This document shows positions 44,566 to 54,183 of a stretch of 64,000 nt of DNA, piece by piece. A program made the position numbers and the translations under genes. How positions within the stretch are numbered: position 1 is the stretch's first letter; every line of letters starts with the position of its first letter. This DNA comes from Candidatus Ruminococcus avistercoris (GTDB lineage Bacteria; Bacillota; Clostridia; Lachnospirales; Lachnospiraceae). The notes below the pieces were generated by a model. That model was given only the letters and a program-made list of their open reading frames with translations, was not told the DNA's origin and ran no database searches. The stretch spans positions 1-64,000 of the forward strand of contig DWVJ01000008.1 of the NCBI GenBank assembly GCA_019120315.1, given 5' to 3'.

Positions 44566-45955
44566 CTGTTTCTACCTCCATCCTGCGAAGTTCCCAGAAC
44601 TGCGCGTCCAGAACGGTTCCGGTGACCGTGACGGCGGTGCGGTTCGTATTTTTGGGGAAGTACTTCGTGGTAAATACCAGTTCTCCATCGTTGATGTAAA
44701 TTTCCAGCAAAGAGGTATCCTTTAAAATCCGCAGATTTTCCATATGGCCGTCCGGCTGTTTCAGCCGTGCACAGCGGGAAGTTCTTCCGCATCCGGTACC
44801 GTTTAAGAAAGTCAGAGTCACCAGTCCTTTCTGGCAGGTCAGGATCAGATCATCATTGAGACGCACAGACTGATCAGAACCGCCGAAAGTCAGACACAGA
44901 TCAAAGGCCGGCGCTTCGATAAAGTCACTGTCCAGAGAAAGCTTCCGGCTGCGCAGCTGTTCCAGTTCCGGGACAGGATACTGACGCAGAATCCCATCGG
45001 AAAAAGACAGCAGGCGGGGGACGGTCAGGGAGTGCTGCCATCCCTCTTTGATAATGGGATCATTTCCATAATCCGCCTCTTCGGACATACCGGCCCAGCC
45101 AATCAGGATACGGCGTCCCTGCTGGTCGGTGAAGGTCTGCGGGGCATAGAAGTCAAAGCCGTAATCCAGCTCCCGGAAGTTTGCGGGATGGCAGACATAA
45201 TCCTTTTGGTCCTCCAGAGTAAAATCGTCACAGACGAAATAACCGGACTGATACAGATTCTGGTACCGCTCCTGCTGCGCCTCCAGACCCTGGGGGCAGC
45301 ATAAGAGGAAACGGGTTCCTGCCATCTCAAAAAGATCCGGGCATTCCCACATGTAGCCGAAAGGCTCACGGGTGGACATTTCCCTGCACAGCGACCAGGT
45401 TTTTTTGTCCGGTGAAGAATAGATCATGACAGCGCCCTGGTCATTTTTCCGGCGGCCGCCCAGAATCATATAATACTGTCCGTTTTCTTTCCACACTTTG
45501 GGATCCCGCACGTGGCAGGTATAGGATGCAGGATAATCTTCGTTGGAAAGCAGCAGATTTTTCTCTTTAAAGGTTTCTCCACTGCTGCTTTTAGTATACA
45601 ACACATTTGCCCCTCTGCCAGCAGAAATATAATCAAAATCTCCCTTTTCTTTTACATTTCCCGTATAAAACAGTTCCAGAAAACCGTCTTCGGTGAAAGC
45701 GCTGCCGGAATAGACTCCGTCCCGGTCCCATTTCGTATCAGGACACAGCGCCGTTCCGAGGAACTTCCAGCGGATCAGATCCGGGGACACATAGTGCCCC
45801 CAGAATTTGCGCCCGCCCAGAGGGCTTTCTGGCGCATACTGAAAAAAAACGTGATATCTGCCGCGGTATTCACATAATCCATTGGGATCATTGAGCCAGC
45901 CGGCGGGCGGCGTCAGATGAAAATAAAGTCGATACGTTTCATTCGTTTCATTCAT
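44528..45955 (-). CDS. scrB: Sucrose-6-phosphate hydrolase (GH32)
   Basis: A 475-residue GH32 enzyme without signal peptide. The nucleophile motif WLNDPNGLCEYRG, the RDPKVW motif and the acid/base motif ECPDLF are all present, followed by a C-terminal beta-sandwich (about 340-475). It cleaves sucrose-6-phosphate delivered by the PTS into glucose-6-phosphate and fructose. It overlaps the PTS gene by 8 bases and the fructokinase by 38. Confidence 0.94.
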   Translation of the reverse strand: MNETNETYRLYFHLTPPAGWLNDPNGLCEYRGRYHVFFQYAPESPLGGRKFWGHYVSPDLIRWKFLGTALCPDTKWDRDGVYSGSAFTEDGFLELFYTGNVKEKGDFDYISAGRGANVLYTKSSSGETFKEKNLLLSNEDYPASYTCHVRDPKVWKENGQYYMILGGRRKNDQGAVMIYSSPDKKTWSLCREMSTREPFGYMWECPDLFEMAGTRFLLCCPQGLEAQQERYQNLYQSGYFVCDDFTLEDQKDYVCHPANFRELDYGFDFYAPQTFTDQQGRRILIGWAGMSEEADYGNDPIIKEGWQHSLTVPRLLSFSDGILRQYPVPELEQLRSRKLSLDSDFIEAPAFDLCLTFGGSDQSVRLNDDLILTCQKGLVTLTFLNGTGCGRTSRCARLKQPDGHMENLRILKDTSLLEIYINDGELVFTTKYFPKNTNRTAVTVTGTVLDAQFWELRRMEVETDENEKKYSAGNR

Positions 45956-47861
45956 TTGCCTTTTCCACCTCCAGTATCGGATCCATAAAAGAAATATCTC
46001 CCGGTTTTGCAGTCATGACAACCTGCTTATAGCTGTCGGAATTAGTGATGATCACCGGTGTGGTCGTGTCGTAACCGGCCTGACGGATCTGCTCCAGGTC
46101 GGCAGTCAGCAGCAGCTGTCCGGCTTTCACGGTATCGCCCTGGGAAACATGAGCGGTGAAGGGGGCTCCCTTTAATTCCACTGTGTTGATACCCACATGA
46201 ATCAGCAGATCCATACCGTCTTCGGAAGTTATGCCGATGGCATGGCCGGTGTCAAAAAGGACTGTGACGGTTCCGTTGACGGGAGAGACGATGTTTCCGC
46301 TTTCCGGTATGACAGCCATGCCCTTTCCCAGTACTCCGGAGGCGAAGGTATCATCGGGGACTTCGGACAGCGGGATAGAACGGCCCTCCATGGGACTGCC
46401 GACGATGGTGGATGCCGGATTTCCTTTTGGCAGGGCTGCTGTCTTTTCTTCTGTGTGTCCGGTTTCGGGAACAGGTACGTCTGTCGCTGTTTTCGGGTCA
46501 TGGTATAAGATCCAGGAAACGATAAAAGCGGCAGCGAAGGATACCAGCATCACCAGAGCATACTGGAAAGCATAATCGGTGGTGATCAGAAAACCGAAAA
46601 TGCCGGTGATGCCGTAAGCGGTAGCGCCTACTTTGAACAGTCCGGCCACCAGACCGCCGCAGGCGCCGCCGATGCAGCCGGCGATAAAGGGTTTCATGTA
46701 GCGGATGTTGACGCCGAAGATAGCCGGTTCTGTAATCCCCAGGAAAGCGGAAAGGGATGCGGGAAGCGCGATGGATTTCGTCTTTTTATTTCTTGTTTTC
46801 AGCGCCAGCGCCAGTGCGGCGGCTCCCTGGCCCACATTGGCGGCTGTGGCCAGCGGCATCCAGGTATTTAATCCGGTGCTGCTTAAAAGGCCGGCTTCCA
46901 GGGCGTTGTACATATGATGAACACCGGCCACCACGGTGGGAGCATAGGCGGCGCCGATAAGGCAGCCGCCGATACCGAAGGGAACGGCAATCAGTGCCTG
47001 GGCTCCGGCCAGAACGTAGTTTTCGATGGTGGAAAAGACCGGACCGATGACCGTCAGTGTCAGGTAGCCGGTTACCAGTACCGTCACCAGAGGGGTGACG
47101 AACAGGTCGATGATCTCCGGTACAATTTTGTGCAGTTTCTTTTCCAGGGCTGACATCAGCCACACGGCGATGACTACGGGGATCACGTGTCCCTGGTAGC
47201 CCACCAGATTGATGTCATACAGTCCGAACCACGCGGAAGCGGTGGGGATGTCAGCGGGATCCATGCCGGCTACGCTCCAGGCATTCAAAAGATCCGTATG
47301 GATCATAATCATACCGATGACGGCGCCCAGGAAAAGATTGCCGCCAAAGGTTCTGGCAGCGCTGATGGCGATCAGAATGGGCAAAAAGACGAAAGCCGCG
47401 TTGCTGAACAGATGGATGATCGTATAGGTTCCGGATTCCGTCATGGACGGCCATACGTTGGCCAGACCTTCCAGAAGACCCATGAGAAGTCCGCTGGCGA
47501 CGATGGCGGGAATAATGGGTACGAAAATATCTCCCAGCGTTTTGATGGCCCGTTTGAATGGATTCTGTTTTTTGGCTGCCGCCTGTTTCACCTCGTCTTT
47601 GCTGGCTTCGCTGATGCCGGTCAGTTTGACGAATTCATCGTAAACCTTGTTGACCGTGCCGGTACCAAAGATGATCTGCAGCTGTCCGGCTGCTTCAAAC
47701 ACCCCCTTTACTCCATCGATATTTTCCAGCGCTTCTTTGCTGCATTTTTTATTGTCCGCGATCACCAGACGCAGTCTGGTGGCGCAGTGTGCGGCGGAGA
47801 TGATATTTTCCCGGCCGCCGATATGGTCGCAGACTTCCTTTGCCGCTTTTCCATAATCCAT
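45948..47861 (-). CDS. scrA: Sucrose-type PTS transporter subunit EIIBCA
   Basis: A 637-residue fused PTS permease. IIB (1-85) has the phosphocysteine in ISAAHCATRLRLV. IIC (about 105-455) has ten or so helices and the GITEPAIFGVN motif. IIA (about 490-630) has the active His in LLIHVGINTVELKG. It takes up and phosphorylates sucrose (or a related beta-glucoside; the neighbours favour sucrose). GGAGGG precedes the ATG. It is the first gene of the minus-strand operon, with two LacI-type operators upstream. Confidence 0.92.
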   Translation of the reverse strand: MDYGKAAKEVCDHIGGRENIISAAHCATRLRLVIADNKKCSKEALENIDGVKGVFEAAGQLQIIFGTGTVNKVYDEFVKLTGISEASKDEVKQAAAKKQNPFKRAIKTLGDIFVPIIPAIVASGLLMGLLEGLANVWPSMTESGTYTIIHLFSNAAFVFLPILIAISAARTFGGNLFLGAVIGMIMIHTDLLNAWSVAGMDPADIPTASAWFGLYDINLVGYQGHVIPVVIAVWLMSALEKKLHKIVPEIIDLFVTPLVTVLVTGYLTLTVIGPVFSTIENYVLAGAQALIAVPFGIGGCLIGAAYAPTVVAGVHHMYNALEAGLLSSTGLNTWMPLATAANVGQGAAALALALKTRNKKTKSIALPASLSAFLGITEPAIFGVNIRYMKPFIAGCIGGACGGLVAGLFKVGATAYGITGIFGFLITTDYAFQYALVMLVSFAAAFIVSWILYHDPKTATDVPVPETGHTEEKTAALPKGNPASTIVGSPMEGRSIPLSEVPDDTFASGVLGKGMAVIPESGNIVSPVNGTVTVLFDTGHAIGITSEDGMDLLIHVGINTVELKGAPFTAHVSQGDTVKAGQLLLTADLEQIRQAGYDTTTPVIITNSDSYKQVVMTAKPGDISFMDPILEVEKANE

Positions 47862-47892
47862 ATTTTTTCCCTCCTACATTTTAAAATATAAT

Positions 47893-47908
47893 GAAAACGT
47901 TCTCATAT
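47893..47908. promoter_or_regulatory. LacI-type operator O1 near scrA
   Basis: ATGAAAACGTTCTCAT matches the perfect site at 47956 at all but one position. It lies about 30 bases upstream of the scrA start, where ScrR would block transcription. Confidence 0.8.
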
Positions 47909-47955
47909 ATAAAAAACTTATAAATAAAAGAATTTGTTGGAGAATCATTTTTTTA

Positions 47956-47973
47956 TATGAGAACGTTCTCATA
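47956..47973. promoter_or_regulatory. LacI-type operator O2, perfect palindrome
   Basis: TATGAGAACGTTCTCATA is an 18-bp perfect palindrome with the central CG typical of LacI/GalR family sites. It lies between scrA and scrR and may form a loop with O1 or O3. Confidence 0.88.
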
Positions 47974-48083
47974 AGATGATTTTATTGTAACGGAAGATGG
48001 TCAAAAAGTAAACAGAAATACCAGACAAAATTTACTATTCTTTTTTGTGCAATAGTGCAGATGATCAATGGCAGGGTCTTGCG

Positions 48084-48133
48084 TTGACATCCTGGTTTGC
48101 AGATGCTAAAATTTTTGTGAAATCGTTCTCGTA
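48084..48133 (+). promoter_or_regulatory. scrR promoter and operator O3
   Basis: TTGACA (48084) and TAAAAT (48107) are 17 bases apart. Directly after them, TGTGAAATCGTTCTCGTA (48116-48133) is a degenerate copy of O2, covering the transcript start. This suggests autorepression of scrR. The 306-base gap between scrA and scrR holds the three operators and this promoter. Confidence 0.8.
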
Positions 48134-48167
48134 TCTGTATGAATAAGAAAGAAAGTGAAGCTGCGGT

Positions 48168-49169
48168 ATGAATATTAATGAAATTGCCAGACTGGCAGGG
48201 GTATCCCGGGCGACCGTGTCCCGTTATCTGAATCAGGGGTACGTCAGCGAAGAGAAAAAAGTCAGGATCCGGCAGGTTATCGAAGAGACAGGATACCGGC
48301 CTTTAAGTTCCGCTCAGACGCTGCGCAGTAAAAAAACCAATTTCGTGGGAGTGATTATTCCGAAAATCAATTCGGATTCCATCAGCCGTATGGTATCGGG
48401 AATCAGCAGCGCGCTGTCCCGGGAAGGATATCAGATTTTACTGGCCTGCACGGATAACCAGGAAAAAGAAGAACTGCGTTTCCTGACTTTGTTCCGGGAA
48501 AACCACGTGGACGGTATTATTCTGCTGGGGACTATTTTTACAGCAGAACACCGGAAGGCGCTGAAAAATCTTTCCGTTCCCATTGTTATTTTGAGCCAAT
48601 ATCTCAAAGGTTATTCCTGTGTTTATCACGATGATTATCAGGCGGCACGAAATCTGGCGGAGTACCTGGCAAGAGCCGGCCGCCGCTTTGGTTATCTGGG
48701 TGTAACCCAACAGGACGAAGCCGTTGGCAGGGAAAGACTGCGCGGCGTACTGGACGCAGCGGCTGCTGCCGGGGCGATTCTTCCAAAGGAGAATATCCTG
48801 GAATGTCAGTTTCAGATGGAATCTGGCTTTTTGCAGGCGCAGGAACTTCTGCAAAGGGATCCTGACCTGGATACCGTCATCTGTGCCACTGATACCATCG
48901 CTGTCGGCGCGCTGCAATACATCAAATCTGCCGGGAAAAGAGTGCCGGATGATATACAGATCGCAGGGATCGGGGACAGTACTTTGTCCCGCGTGACAGA
49001 TCCGGCATTGACGACGGTACATTTGCATTTTGAAGAAGCAGGCAGGGAAGCTGCTCAATTGCTGACGGAACTGATGGAAAAGGGAAAAGATGCCGTGCAA
49101 AAAGAAGTGAAGCTGGACAGCCGGCTGATCGTACAGGAGAGTACACGTAGGAGGGATGGAACGTTATGA
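48168..49169 (+). CDS. scrR: LacI-family sucrose operon repressor
   Basis: A 333-residue LacI protein. The N-terminal helix-turn-helix and hinge (NINEIARLAGVSRATVSRYLNQG, then LRSKKTNFVGVIIPKINSDS) are followed by a periplasmic-binding-like sugar domain. The inducer is likely sucrose-6-phosphate or fructose. It diverges from scrA with three operator-like palindromes between. The stop overlaps the ATG of the metallo-hydrolase gene, so that gene is probably co-transcribed. Confidence 0.92.
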   Translation: MNINEIARLAGVSRATVSRYLNQGYVSEEKKVRIRQVIEETGYRPLSSAQTLRSKKTNFVGVIIPKINSDSISRMVSGISSALSREGYQILLACTDNQEKEELRFLTLFRENHVDGIILLGTIFTAEHRKALKNLSVPIVILSQYLKGYSCVYHDDYQAARNLAEYLARAGRRFGYLGVTQQDEAVGRERLRGVLDAAAAAGAILPKENILECQFQMESGFLQAQELLQRDPDLDTVICATDTIAVGALQYIKSAGKRVPDDIQIAGIGDSTLSRVTDPALTTVHLHFEEAGREAAQLLTELMEKGKDAVQKEVKLDSRLIVQESTRRRDGTL

Positions 49170-49888
49170 AAGTGACCTATATCGGCCATAGTGGTTTTTT
49201 AATGGAGTGGGAAAATTGTGTGTGGCTGTTTGACTACTACAGGGGAGAGATTCCATATGTTTCTCCCGAAAAGAAGGTGTTGGTGTTTGTCAGCCACAGC
49301 CATGGGGATCATTTTAATCCGCAGATTTTCGAAAGATTTGCCGATTATCCCCAGGTGGAGTATATTCTGGCTTCAGAGGTACGCCACAAAGTGAAACGGT
49401 GCGGTCTATCGGAAAAAGAAAGCGGCAGGGTGACATTTTTGAAACCGCATCAGTCCTGGCAGACAAAAGACGGATGCGGAGAGGACATTCGACTTTATAC
49501 CTGCCATTCCACAGACTGCGGAGTGGCGTTTCTGGCAGAGTATCAGGGGAAGAAAATTTACCATGCCGGCGATCTGAACTGGTGGGTCTGGAAGGGAGAA
49601 TCCAAACAGGAATACAATAATATGACGGCCAGTTACCAGCGGGAAATCGGACTTTTAAAGGAAAAGGCCGGACAGATTGATGTTGCTTTTGCTCCTCTGG
49701 ATCCCCGCCAGGAGGAATGGTACCGGCTGGGTATGGATTATTTTCTGGGGCAGATCGACGTCCAAACCGTATTTCCCATGCACTTCTGGGGGGATTACTC
49801 TGTGATCACACGTTATCAGGAGGAACAGCCGCAATACGCCAGCCGCGTGATTCCACTGTCACGGGAAGGATATGAAGTGGTGATGTGA
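49166..49888 (+). CDS. Metallo-beta-lactamase-fold hydrolase
   Basis: A 240-residue MBL protein with the metal motif SHSHGDHFN and a later GDLNWW segment with a metal-binding Asp. It is of the small YycJ/UlaG-like group, whose members hydrolyse phosphodiester or lactone bonds; the substrate is unknown. ATGA overlap with scrR. No signal peptide, so it is cytoplasmic. Confidence 0.82.
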   Translation: MKVTYIGHSGFLMEWENCVWLFDYYRGEIPYVSPEKKVLVFVSHSHGDHFNPQIFERFADYPQVEYILASEVRHKVKRCGLSEKESGRVTFLKPHQSWQTKDGCGEDIRLYTCHSTDCGVAFLAEYQGKKIYHAGDLNWWVWKGESKQEYNNMTASYQREIGLLKEKAGQIDVAFAPLDPRQEEWYRLGMDYFLGQIDVQTVFPMHFWGDYSVITRYQEEQPQYASRVIPLSREGYEVVM

Positions 49889-49950
49889 GAAGATTTTGAC
49901 GGTCGAGCGCTGACCTTTCTTACGAAATTCTTAAATTAAATGCAGATCTC

Positions 49951-49978
49951 TTGTAATCCTCGCAAAATCCTGTATGAT
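49951..49978 (+). promoter_or_regulatory. Promoter for the DUF975/CmpB fusion gene
   Basis: TTGTAA at 49951 and TATGAT at 49973 with 16-base spacing, about 45 bases before the ATG at 50024. No operator-like repeat was seen. Confidence 0.5.
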
Positions 49979-50023
49979 GGAAAAGAACGAAGAGGAAAAA
50001 TCGTCATATATGAGAGGGGAAAC

Positions 50024-51706
50024 ATGAGAAAAGAGATAAAAGCACAGGCCAGAAAATCTTTAAAAAAACATTATCTGCTGTTTGTGGCGGTATGTCTGAT
50101 CGCGCTGTTTTTAAGTTCGGAATCTTCCAACTTTGACAGTGTGCTCCATCTGCAGATTCCGGAAACGGCTGCGGATGGAAGCGCCCCGAGAAGGGGGGTA
50201 CTTGGGCCGTTGATTAACGGTATTACTTCCGGAACCTTTGAGAGAAGGCTGGCAGCCGCCATAAATTCCTTCGTGGGATCGCAGACAGTTGGCGAATGGT
50301 GTATGGTGCTGGCTGGTTTGGCGGTGGTATTTGTTTTCTGGTTTTTTGTCCAGAATCTGTTCTGCGTGGTGTCTGCGCGGATTTTTCTGGAGAGCCGGAC
50401 ATATGAAAAAGTACCTTTTCAGCGCTTTTTGTTTCTCCTGCGGGTGAAACGATGGTGCAAGGCGGCCAGGGTCTTGTTTGTGGAATGGATCTTACGTTTT
50501 CTGTGGACGTTTACCATCGTGGGGGGCATTATTAAGCACTATTCTTATTTTCTGGTACCTTATATTGTGGCAGAAAATCCGGATGTCACAGCAAAAGAGG
50601 CCATTACATTGTCCAGAAGGATGATGAACGGTCATAAATGGGAATGTTTTGTGCTGGATCTGTCTTTTATCGGCTGGTATATACTGGGCATGGCAACGTT
50701 CGGACTGTCGGATGTTTTGTTTGTAACGCCTTACAGAAACGCTGTTTTCTGTGAATATTACGTTCGTTTAAGGGAACTTGCCCTGGATGAACGGGTGGAA
50801 AATATAGCTATCCTTCATGACCGGTATCTGTATGAACAGCCGGAAGACAAAACGCTTCGCCTGGCATATGCGGATGTTTTTGCCGCTATGGAGCAGCCTG
50901 AGGAAACATTCGCAGAGCGAAAGGGAATAGCAAGATTTTTTGCAGAATACCTGGGGATTCTGCTGAAATACAGTCCGAAAGAACGGGAATATGAAAGAGG
51001 GCAGGCCAAGCAGCTGCAGATCATGGCGCTGAAGGCGGCAGTGGAGAAGAAGGTTTATCCGGGACGGCTGTTTCCCATAGCAGAGGAAGAGAAGAGAAAG
51101 TGGATTGAAATTATTTATTATCTGCGCCACTATTCCGTTTGTTCTTTGATTCTTTTGTTTTTCATTTTTTCCTTTGTGGGATGGGGATGGGAAGTAAGTC
51201 TCCATCTGATTACCGATGGTACCTTTGTCAATCGCGGCGTCCTGCACGGACCGTGGCTCCCCATCTATGGCAGCGGCGGGATTTTGATCCTGACGCTGCT
51301 TCACAGAGCGAGAAAGCGTCCCGCCCTGGAATTTATGCTGATTGTTCTGCTGTGCGGTGTCGTGGAGTATAGTACATCCTGGCTGCTGGAGACGCTTCAC
51401 GACGGGAAAAAATGGTGGGATTACAGCGGATACTTCCTGAATCTCAACGGAAGAATCTGTGCGGAGGGATTGTTTGTGTTTGGCATAGGCGGCATGGCGT
51501 TTGTGTATGTGGCGGCTCCTGTTCTTGATAACTGGATCCGGAAGATTCCAAAAAACGTTCTGATTCCGATCTGTGCTGCATTGGTAATTCTGTTTGCAGG
51601 AGATACGGCATGGTCTGCCAGATTCCCCAATACGGGAAAGGGAATCACTGATTATGATCAAAGAAACCATATGGCGTGGCAGGCGGAAAGGAATATACCA
51701 TCATGA
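50024..51706 (+). CDS. Fused DUF975 and CmpB-type (PF06541) membrane protein
   Basis: A 560-residue membrane protein. The N-terminal half is DUF975-like: MRKEIKAQARKSLKKHYLLF, then helices and EAITLSRRMMNGHKWECFVLDLSFIGW. A cytoplasmic segment (about 255-365) links it to a C-terminal PF06541 domain (FVGWGWEVSLHLITDGTFVNRGVLHGPWLPIYG). These two domains are usually on separate proteins. The start at 50024 follows AGAGGGGAAAC; the longer track start has no ribosome binding site. It overlaps the phosphoesterase gene (ATGA). The function of both domains is unknown. Confidence 0.82.
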   Translation: MRKEIKAQARKSLKKHYLLFVAVCLIALFLSSESSNFDSVLHLQIPETAADGSAPRRGVLGPLINGITSGTFERRLAAAINSFVGSQTVGEWCMVLAGLAVVFVFWFFVQNLFCVVSARIFLESRTYEKVPFQRFLFLLRVKRWCKAARVLFVEWILRFLWTFTIVGGIIKHYSYFLVPYIVAENPDVTAKEAITLSRRMMNGHKWECFVLDLSFIGWYILGMATFGLSDVLFVTPYRNAVFCEYYVRLRELALDERVENIAILHDRYLYEQPEDKTLRLAYADVFAAMEQPEETFAERKGIARFFAEYLGILLKYSPKEREYERGQAKQLQIMALKAAVEKKVYPGRLFPIAEEEKRKWIEIIYYLRHYSVCSLILLFFIFSFVGWGWEVSLHLITDGTFVNRGVLHGPWLPIYGSGGILILTLLHRARKRPALEFMLIVLLCGVVEYSTSWLLETLHDGKKWWDYSGYFLNLNGRICAEGLFVFGIGGMAFVYVAAPVLDNWIRKIPKNVLIPICAALVILFAGDTAWSARFPNTGKGITDYDQRNHMAWQAERNIPS

Positions 51707-52896
51707 TTGCCGTTTTTTTATCGCCGGTGTATATTTTAGTTAATATTTATCTTATCCGCTGGCTGTTTCGCTGGCTGAAAGCCGTTCATCCTTGTCTGGG
51801 CAAACGGCGGGTAAAGATCCTGATATCCGTGATTTATCTTTTTTTCGCCAGCGCTCTGCTGGCAGGTTTTTTACTGCCGGCAGGAGAGGCGAAGCGTTTT
51901 TTTATGCATGTGGGCAATTACTGGCTGGGAGTGCTGGCCTATGTGATACTGACAGTGGCGGCTGCCGATATCCTGCGCTTTTTCCTGAAAAGATGCAGAT
52001 GGGTCAATCAGGAAAAACTGCGTTCACCCCGTACGTTTGTCCTGGCCGGCGGGTTCTGCATTTTGCTGATCACTGCGGTCAGTCTCTGGGGCGTTGTCAA
52101 TGCGCGGATCATCCGGACTACGGAATATGAGATTACCGTGGAAAAGGAAACGAAGTCTATAGATGAGATGAAAATCGTGCTGGCGGCCGATCTGCATATG
52201 GGCTACAATATCGGATGCCGTCATATGGAACGGATGGTAGAGAAAATCAATCGGGAAGATCCGGATCTGGTGGTGATCGCCGGTGATATCTTTGATAATG
52301 AGTACGAGGCGCTGGAGAATCCGGAAAGACTGGCATCCATTCTAAAGGGTATACAGAGCAGGTACGGCGTCTATGCCTGCTATGGGAACCATGATATTCA
52401 GGAGAAAATTCTGGCCGGATTTACGTTCAGGAGCAAAGGGAAAAAAGAAAGCGACATCCGGATGGATGCATTTTTGGAACAGGCTGGGATTACACTGCTG
52501 CGTGATGAAAGTGTGATGATTGCCGACGAGATCGTTCTCTACGGACGGCCGGATGCCAAGAAGCCCGGGCGGGGAATCACGGTGCGCCGGACGCCGGGAG
52601 AGATTACGTCGGGGCTGGACTTGTCAAAGCCGATTTTTGTGATAGATCATGAGCCAGGGGAGCTGCAGGAACTGGCTGATGCCGGAGCAGATCTGGATCT
52701 GTGCGGGCACACCCACGACGGGCAGATGTTTCCTGGCAATATCCTCACTGCTATGATGTGGGAAAATGCCTGCGGGTATCTGAAAAAAGATGATATGCAC
52801 AGTATTGTCACCTCCGGAGTGGGGGTCTTCGGTCCGAATATGCGGGTGGGAACTATTGCGGAAATCTGTTCCATCACGGTTCATTTCAAAGGATAA
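51703..52896 (+). CDS. Membrane-anchored metallophosphoesterase
   Basis: A 397-residue protein. Three or four helices (1-135) precede a calcineurin-like phosphoesterase domain with metal motifs LAADLHMG, GDIFDNE, GNHD and GHTHDGQ. It resembles YkuE/YpbG-type proteins that act on membrane-linked substrates. The catalytic domain should lie outside the membrane. ATG 51703 overlaps the upstream stop; the track start at 51676 lies inside the previous gene. Confidence 0.87.
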   Translation: MIAVFLSPVYILVNIYLIRWLFRWLKAVHPCLGKRRVKILISVIYLFFASALLAGFLLPAGEAKRFFMHVGNYWLGVLAYVILTVAAADILRFFLKRCRWVNQEKLRSPRTFVLAGGFCILLITAVSLWGVVNARIIRTTEYEITVEKETKSIDEMKIVLAADLHMGYNIGCRHMERMVEKINREDPDLVVIAGDIFDNEYEALENPERLASILKGIQSRYGVYACYGNHDIQEKILAGFTFRSKGKKESDIRMDAFLEQAGITLLRDESVMIADEIVLYGRPDAKKPGRGITVRRTPGEITSGLDLSKPIFVIDHEPGELQELADAGADLDLCGHTHDGQMFPGNILTAMMWENACGYLKKDDMHSIVTSGVGVFGPNMRVGTIAEICSITVHFKG

Positions 52897-52912
52897 GAGG
52901 AGGAGAAAGAAG

Positions 52913-53470
52913 ATGGAACTGCTGGACATTGTGGACGAAAAGGGGAATCCTACGGGGGAGGTAAAGGAGCGCGCCCTGATACACCGGGAAGGGCTGCTTC
53001 ACCGGACTTCCCATGTATGGATCGCCAGAAAAAATCGAAAAAGCGGGATGGATCTGCTGCTGCAAAAAAGAAGCGCCAAGAAAGATTCTCATCCCGGCTG
53101 CTACGATATCTCTTCCGCCGGCCATATTCCGGCGGGCTGCGGTTATCTGGAATCTGCTCTGCGGGAATTGGAAGAAGAACTGGGAGTAACTGCGCGGCCG
53201 GAGGAACTGGAAGATAAAGGACTGCGCCGGATTTGCTGGGATGAGGTGTTTCACGGGGAACTCTTCAAAGACCGGCAGGTCAGCCGGGTCTATCTTTTGT
53301 GGGAAGAGATCGATATCACGAAGCTGCGTCTGCAAAAAGAAGAAGTGGAATCCGTTATGTGGATGGATTACATGGAGTGTGTGAATGCAGTGAAATCAGG
53401 GAGCATTCCCAACTGTATTTCGCTGGAAGAATTGAAGATGTTAAAAAGCGAAGTCCCAAGAAACGCATGA
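52913..53470 (+). CDS. Nudix hydrolase
   Basis: A 185-residue Nudix protein with box GHIPAGCGYLESALRELEEELG and an N-terminus (LLDIVDEKGNPTGEV) like the isopentenyl-diphosphate isomerase-related Nudix group often annotated YfcD-like. The ATG at 52913 is preceded by GAGGAGGAG. The ORF track start at 52790 is inside the phosphoesterase gene. The substrate cannot be predicted; it lies in a run of housekeeping-type genes. Confidence 0.88.
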   Translation: MELLDIVDEKGNPTGEVKERALIHREGLLHRTSHVWIARKNRKSGMDLLLQKRSAKKDSHPGCYDISSAGHIPAGCGYLESALRELEEELGVTARPEELEDKGLRRICWDEVFHGELFKDRQVSRVYLLWEEIDITKLRLQKEEVESVMWMDYMECVNAVKSGSIPNCISLEELKMLKSEVPRNA

Positions 53471-53491
53471 GAGTGAGAAAGGGGAAGGAAA

Positions 53492-54136
53492 ATGGAGTAT
53501 TCCAGTGAATACAGATCCCTCCGACCGGGAGGAACGCTTCTGACCAGACAGCTTCTGTCACTGGGAGGCGAACTGAAAAACCGGCGGGTGTTGGAAGTTG
53601 GCTGCGGCAGGGGAGAGACGGCAGCGCTGCTTGCACGGGAATTCGGTGCAAGCATCATCGGAGTGGATCTTTCAGAAGCGCGGATCAGCGAATGCCGGGA
53701 GAAATATCCGGAGCTCACATTTATGACTGCAGATGCGAAAGCGCTCCCCTTCGGGGATGGATCCTTCGACGTCCTGGTGTCCGAGTGTTCTTTTTCTGTC
53801 TTTTCGGATCCCCAAAAGGCCTTTCGGGAGGCGGGGCGGGTGCTGGTTCCCCAGGGGAAGCTGCTGTTGAGCGATCTGTGGCAGCGCGGAGGGATGCCTT
53901 CCGGGAAGAGGATGGTGCGCAGTCTGTATACCCGGGAAACCTGGCTTGACCTGGCTGTTTGCGCGGGGTTCATCCAGACGGAATTTTTGGATGTCCGCGA
54001 AGCTCTGACTCAGATGTATGTGCAGATGATTTTTGACCTGGGGCTGGAAGGCGCTCAGCGCCAGATAGGGCTTTGTCTGCAGCCGGAGGAGATGAAAAAG
54101 GTTTCCTATATGCTGCTGGCCGGGGAAAAAAGATGA
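53492..54136 (+). CDS. Class I SAM-dependent methyltransferase
   Basis: A 214-residue enzyme. Motif I VLEVGCGRGETAALLAREFG binds SAM, followed by GVDLSEARI, DAKALPFGDGSFDVLVSE and a motif like GRVLVPQGKLLLSDL. The N-terminus (LRPGGTLLTRQLL) recalls the DVU_1556-type methyltransferases of anaerobes, which elsewhere sit with redox genes not found here. GAAAGGGGAAGG precedes the ATG. The substrate is unknown. Confidence 0.82.
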   Translation: MEYSSEYRSLRPGGTLLTRQLLSLGGELKNRRVLEVGCGRGETAALLAREFGASIIGVDLSEARISECREKYPELTFMTADAKALPFGDGSFDVLVSECSFSVFSDPQKAFREAGRVLVPQGKLLLSDLWQRGGMPSGKRMVRSLYTRETWLDLAVCAGFIQTEFLDVREALTQMYVQMIFDLGLEGAQRQIGLCLQPEEMKKVSYMLLAGEKR

Positions 54137-54183
54137 GCGTTTTCTGCCTGAAATCGCAGGTGTTTTAGAAAATGAAATGTCAC

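Noticed and set aside
47187-47891. 234-residue plus-strand ORF
   Set aside because: Antisense to the PTS IIB/IIC coding region.
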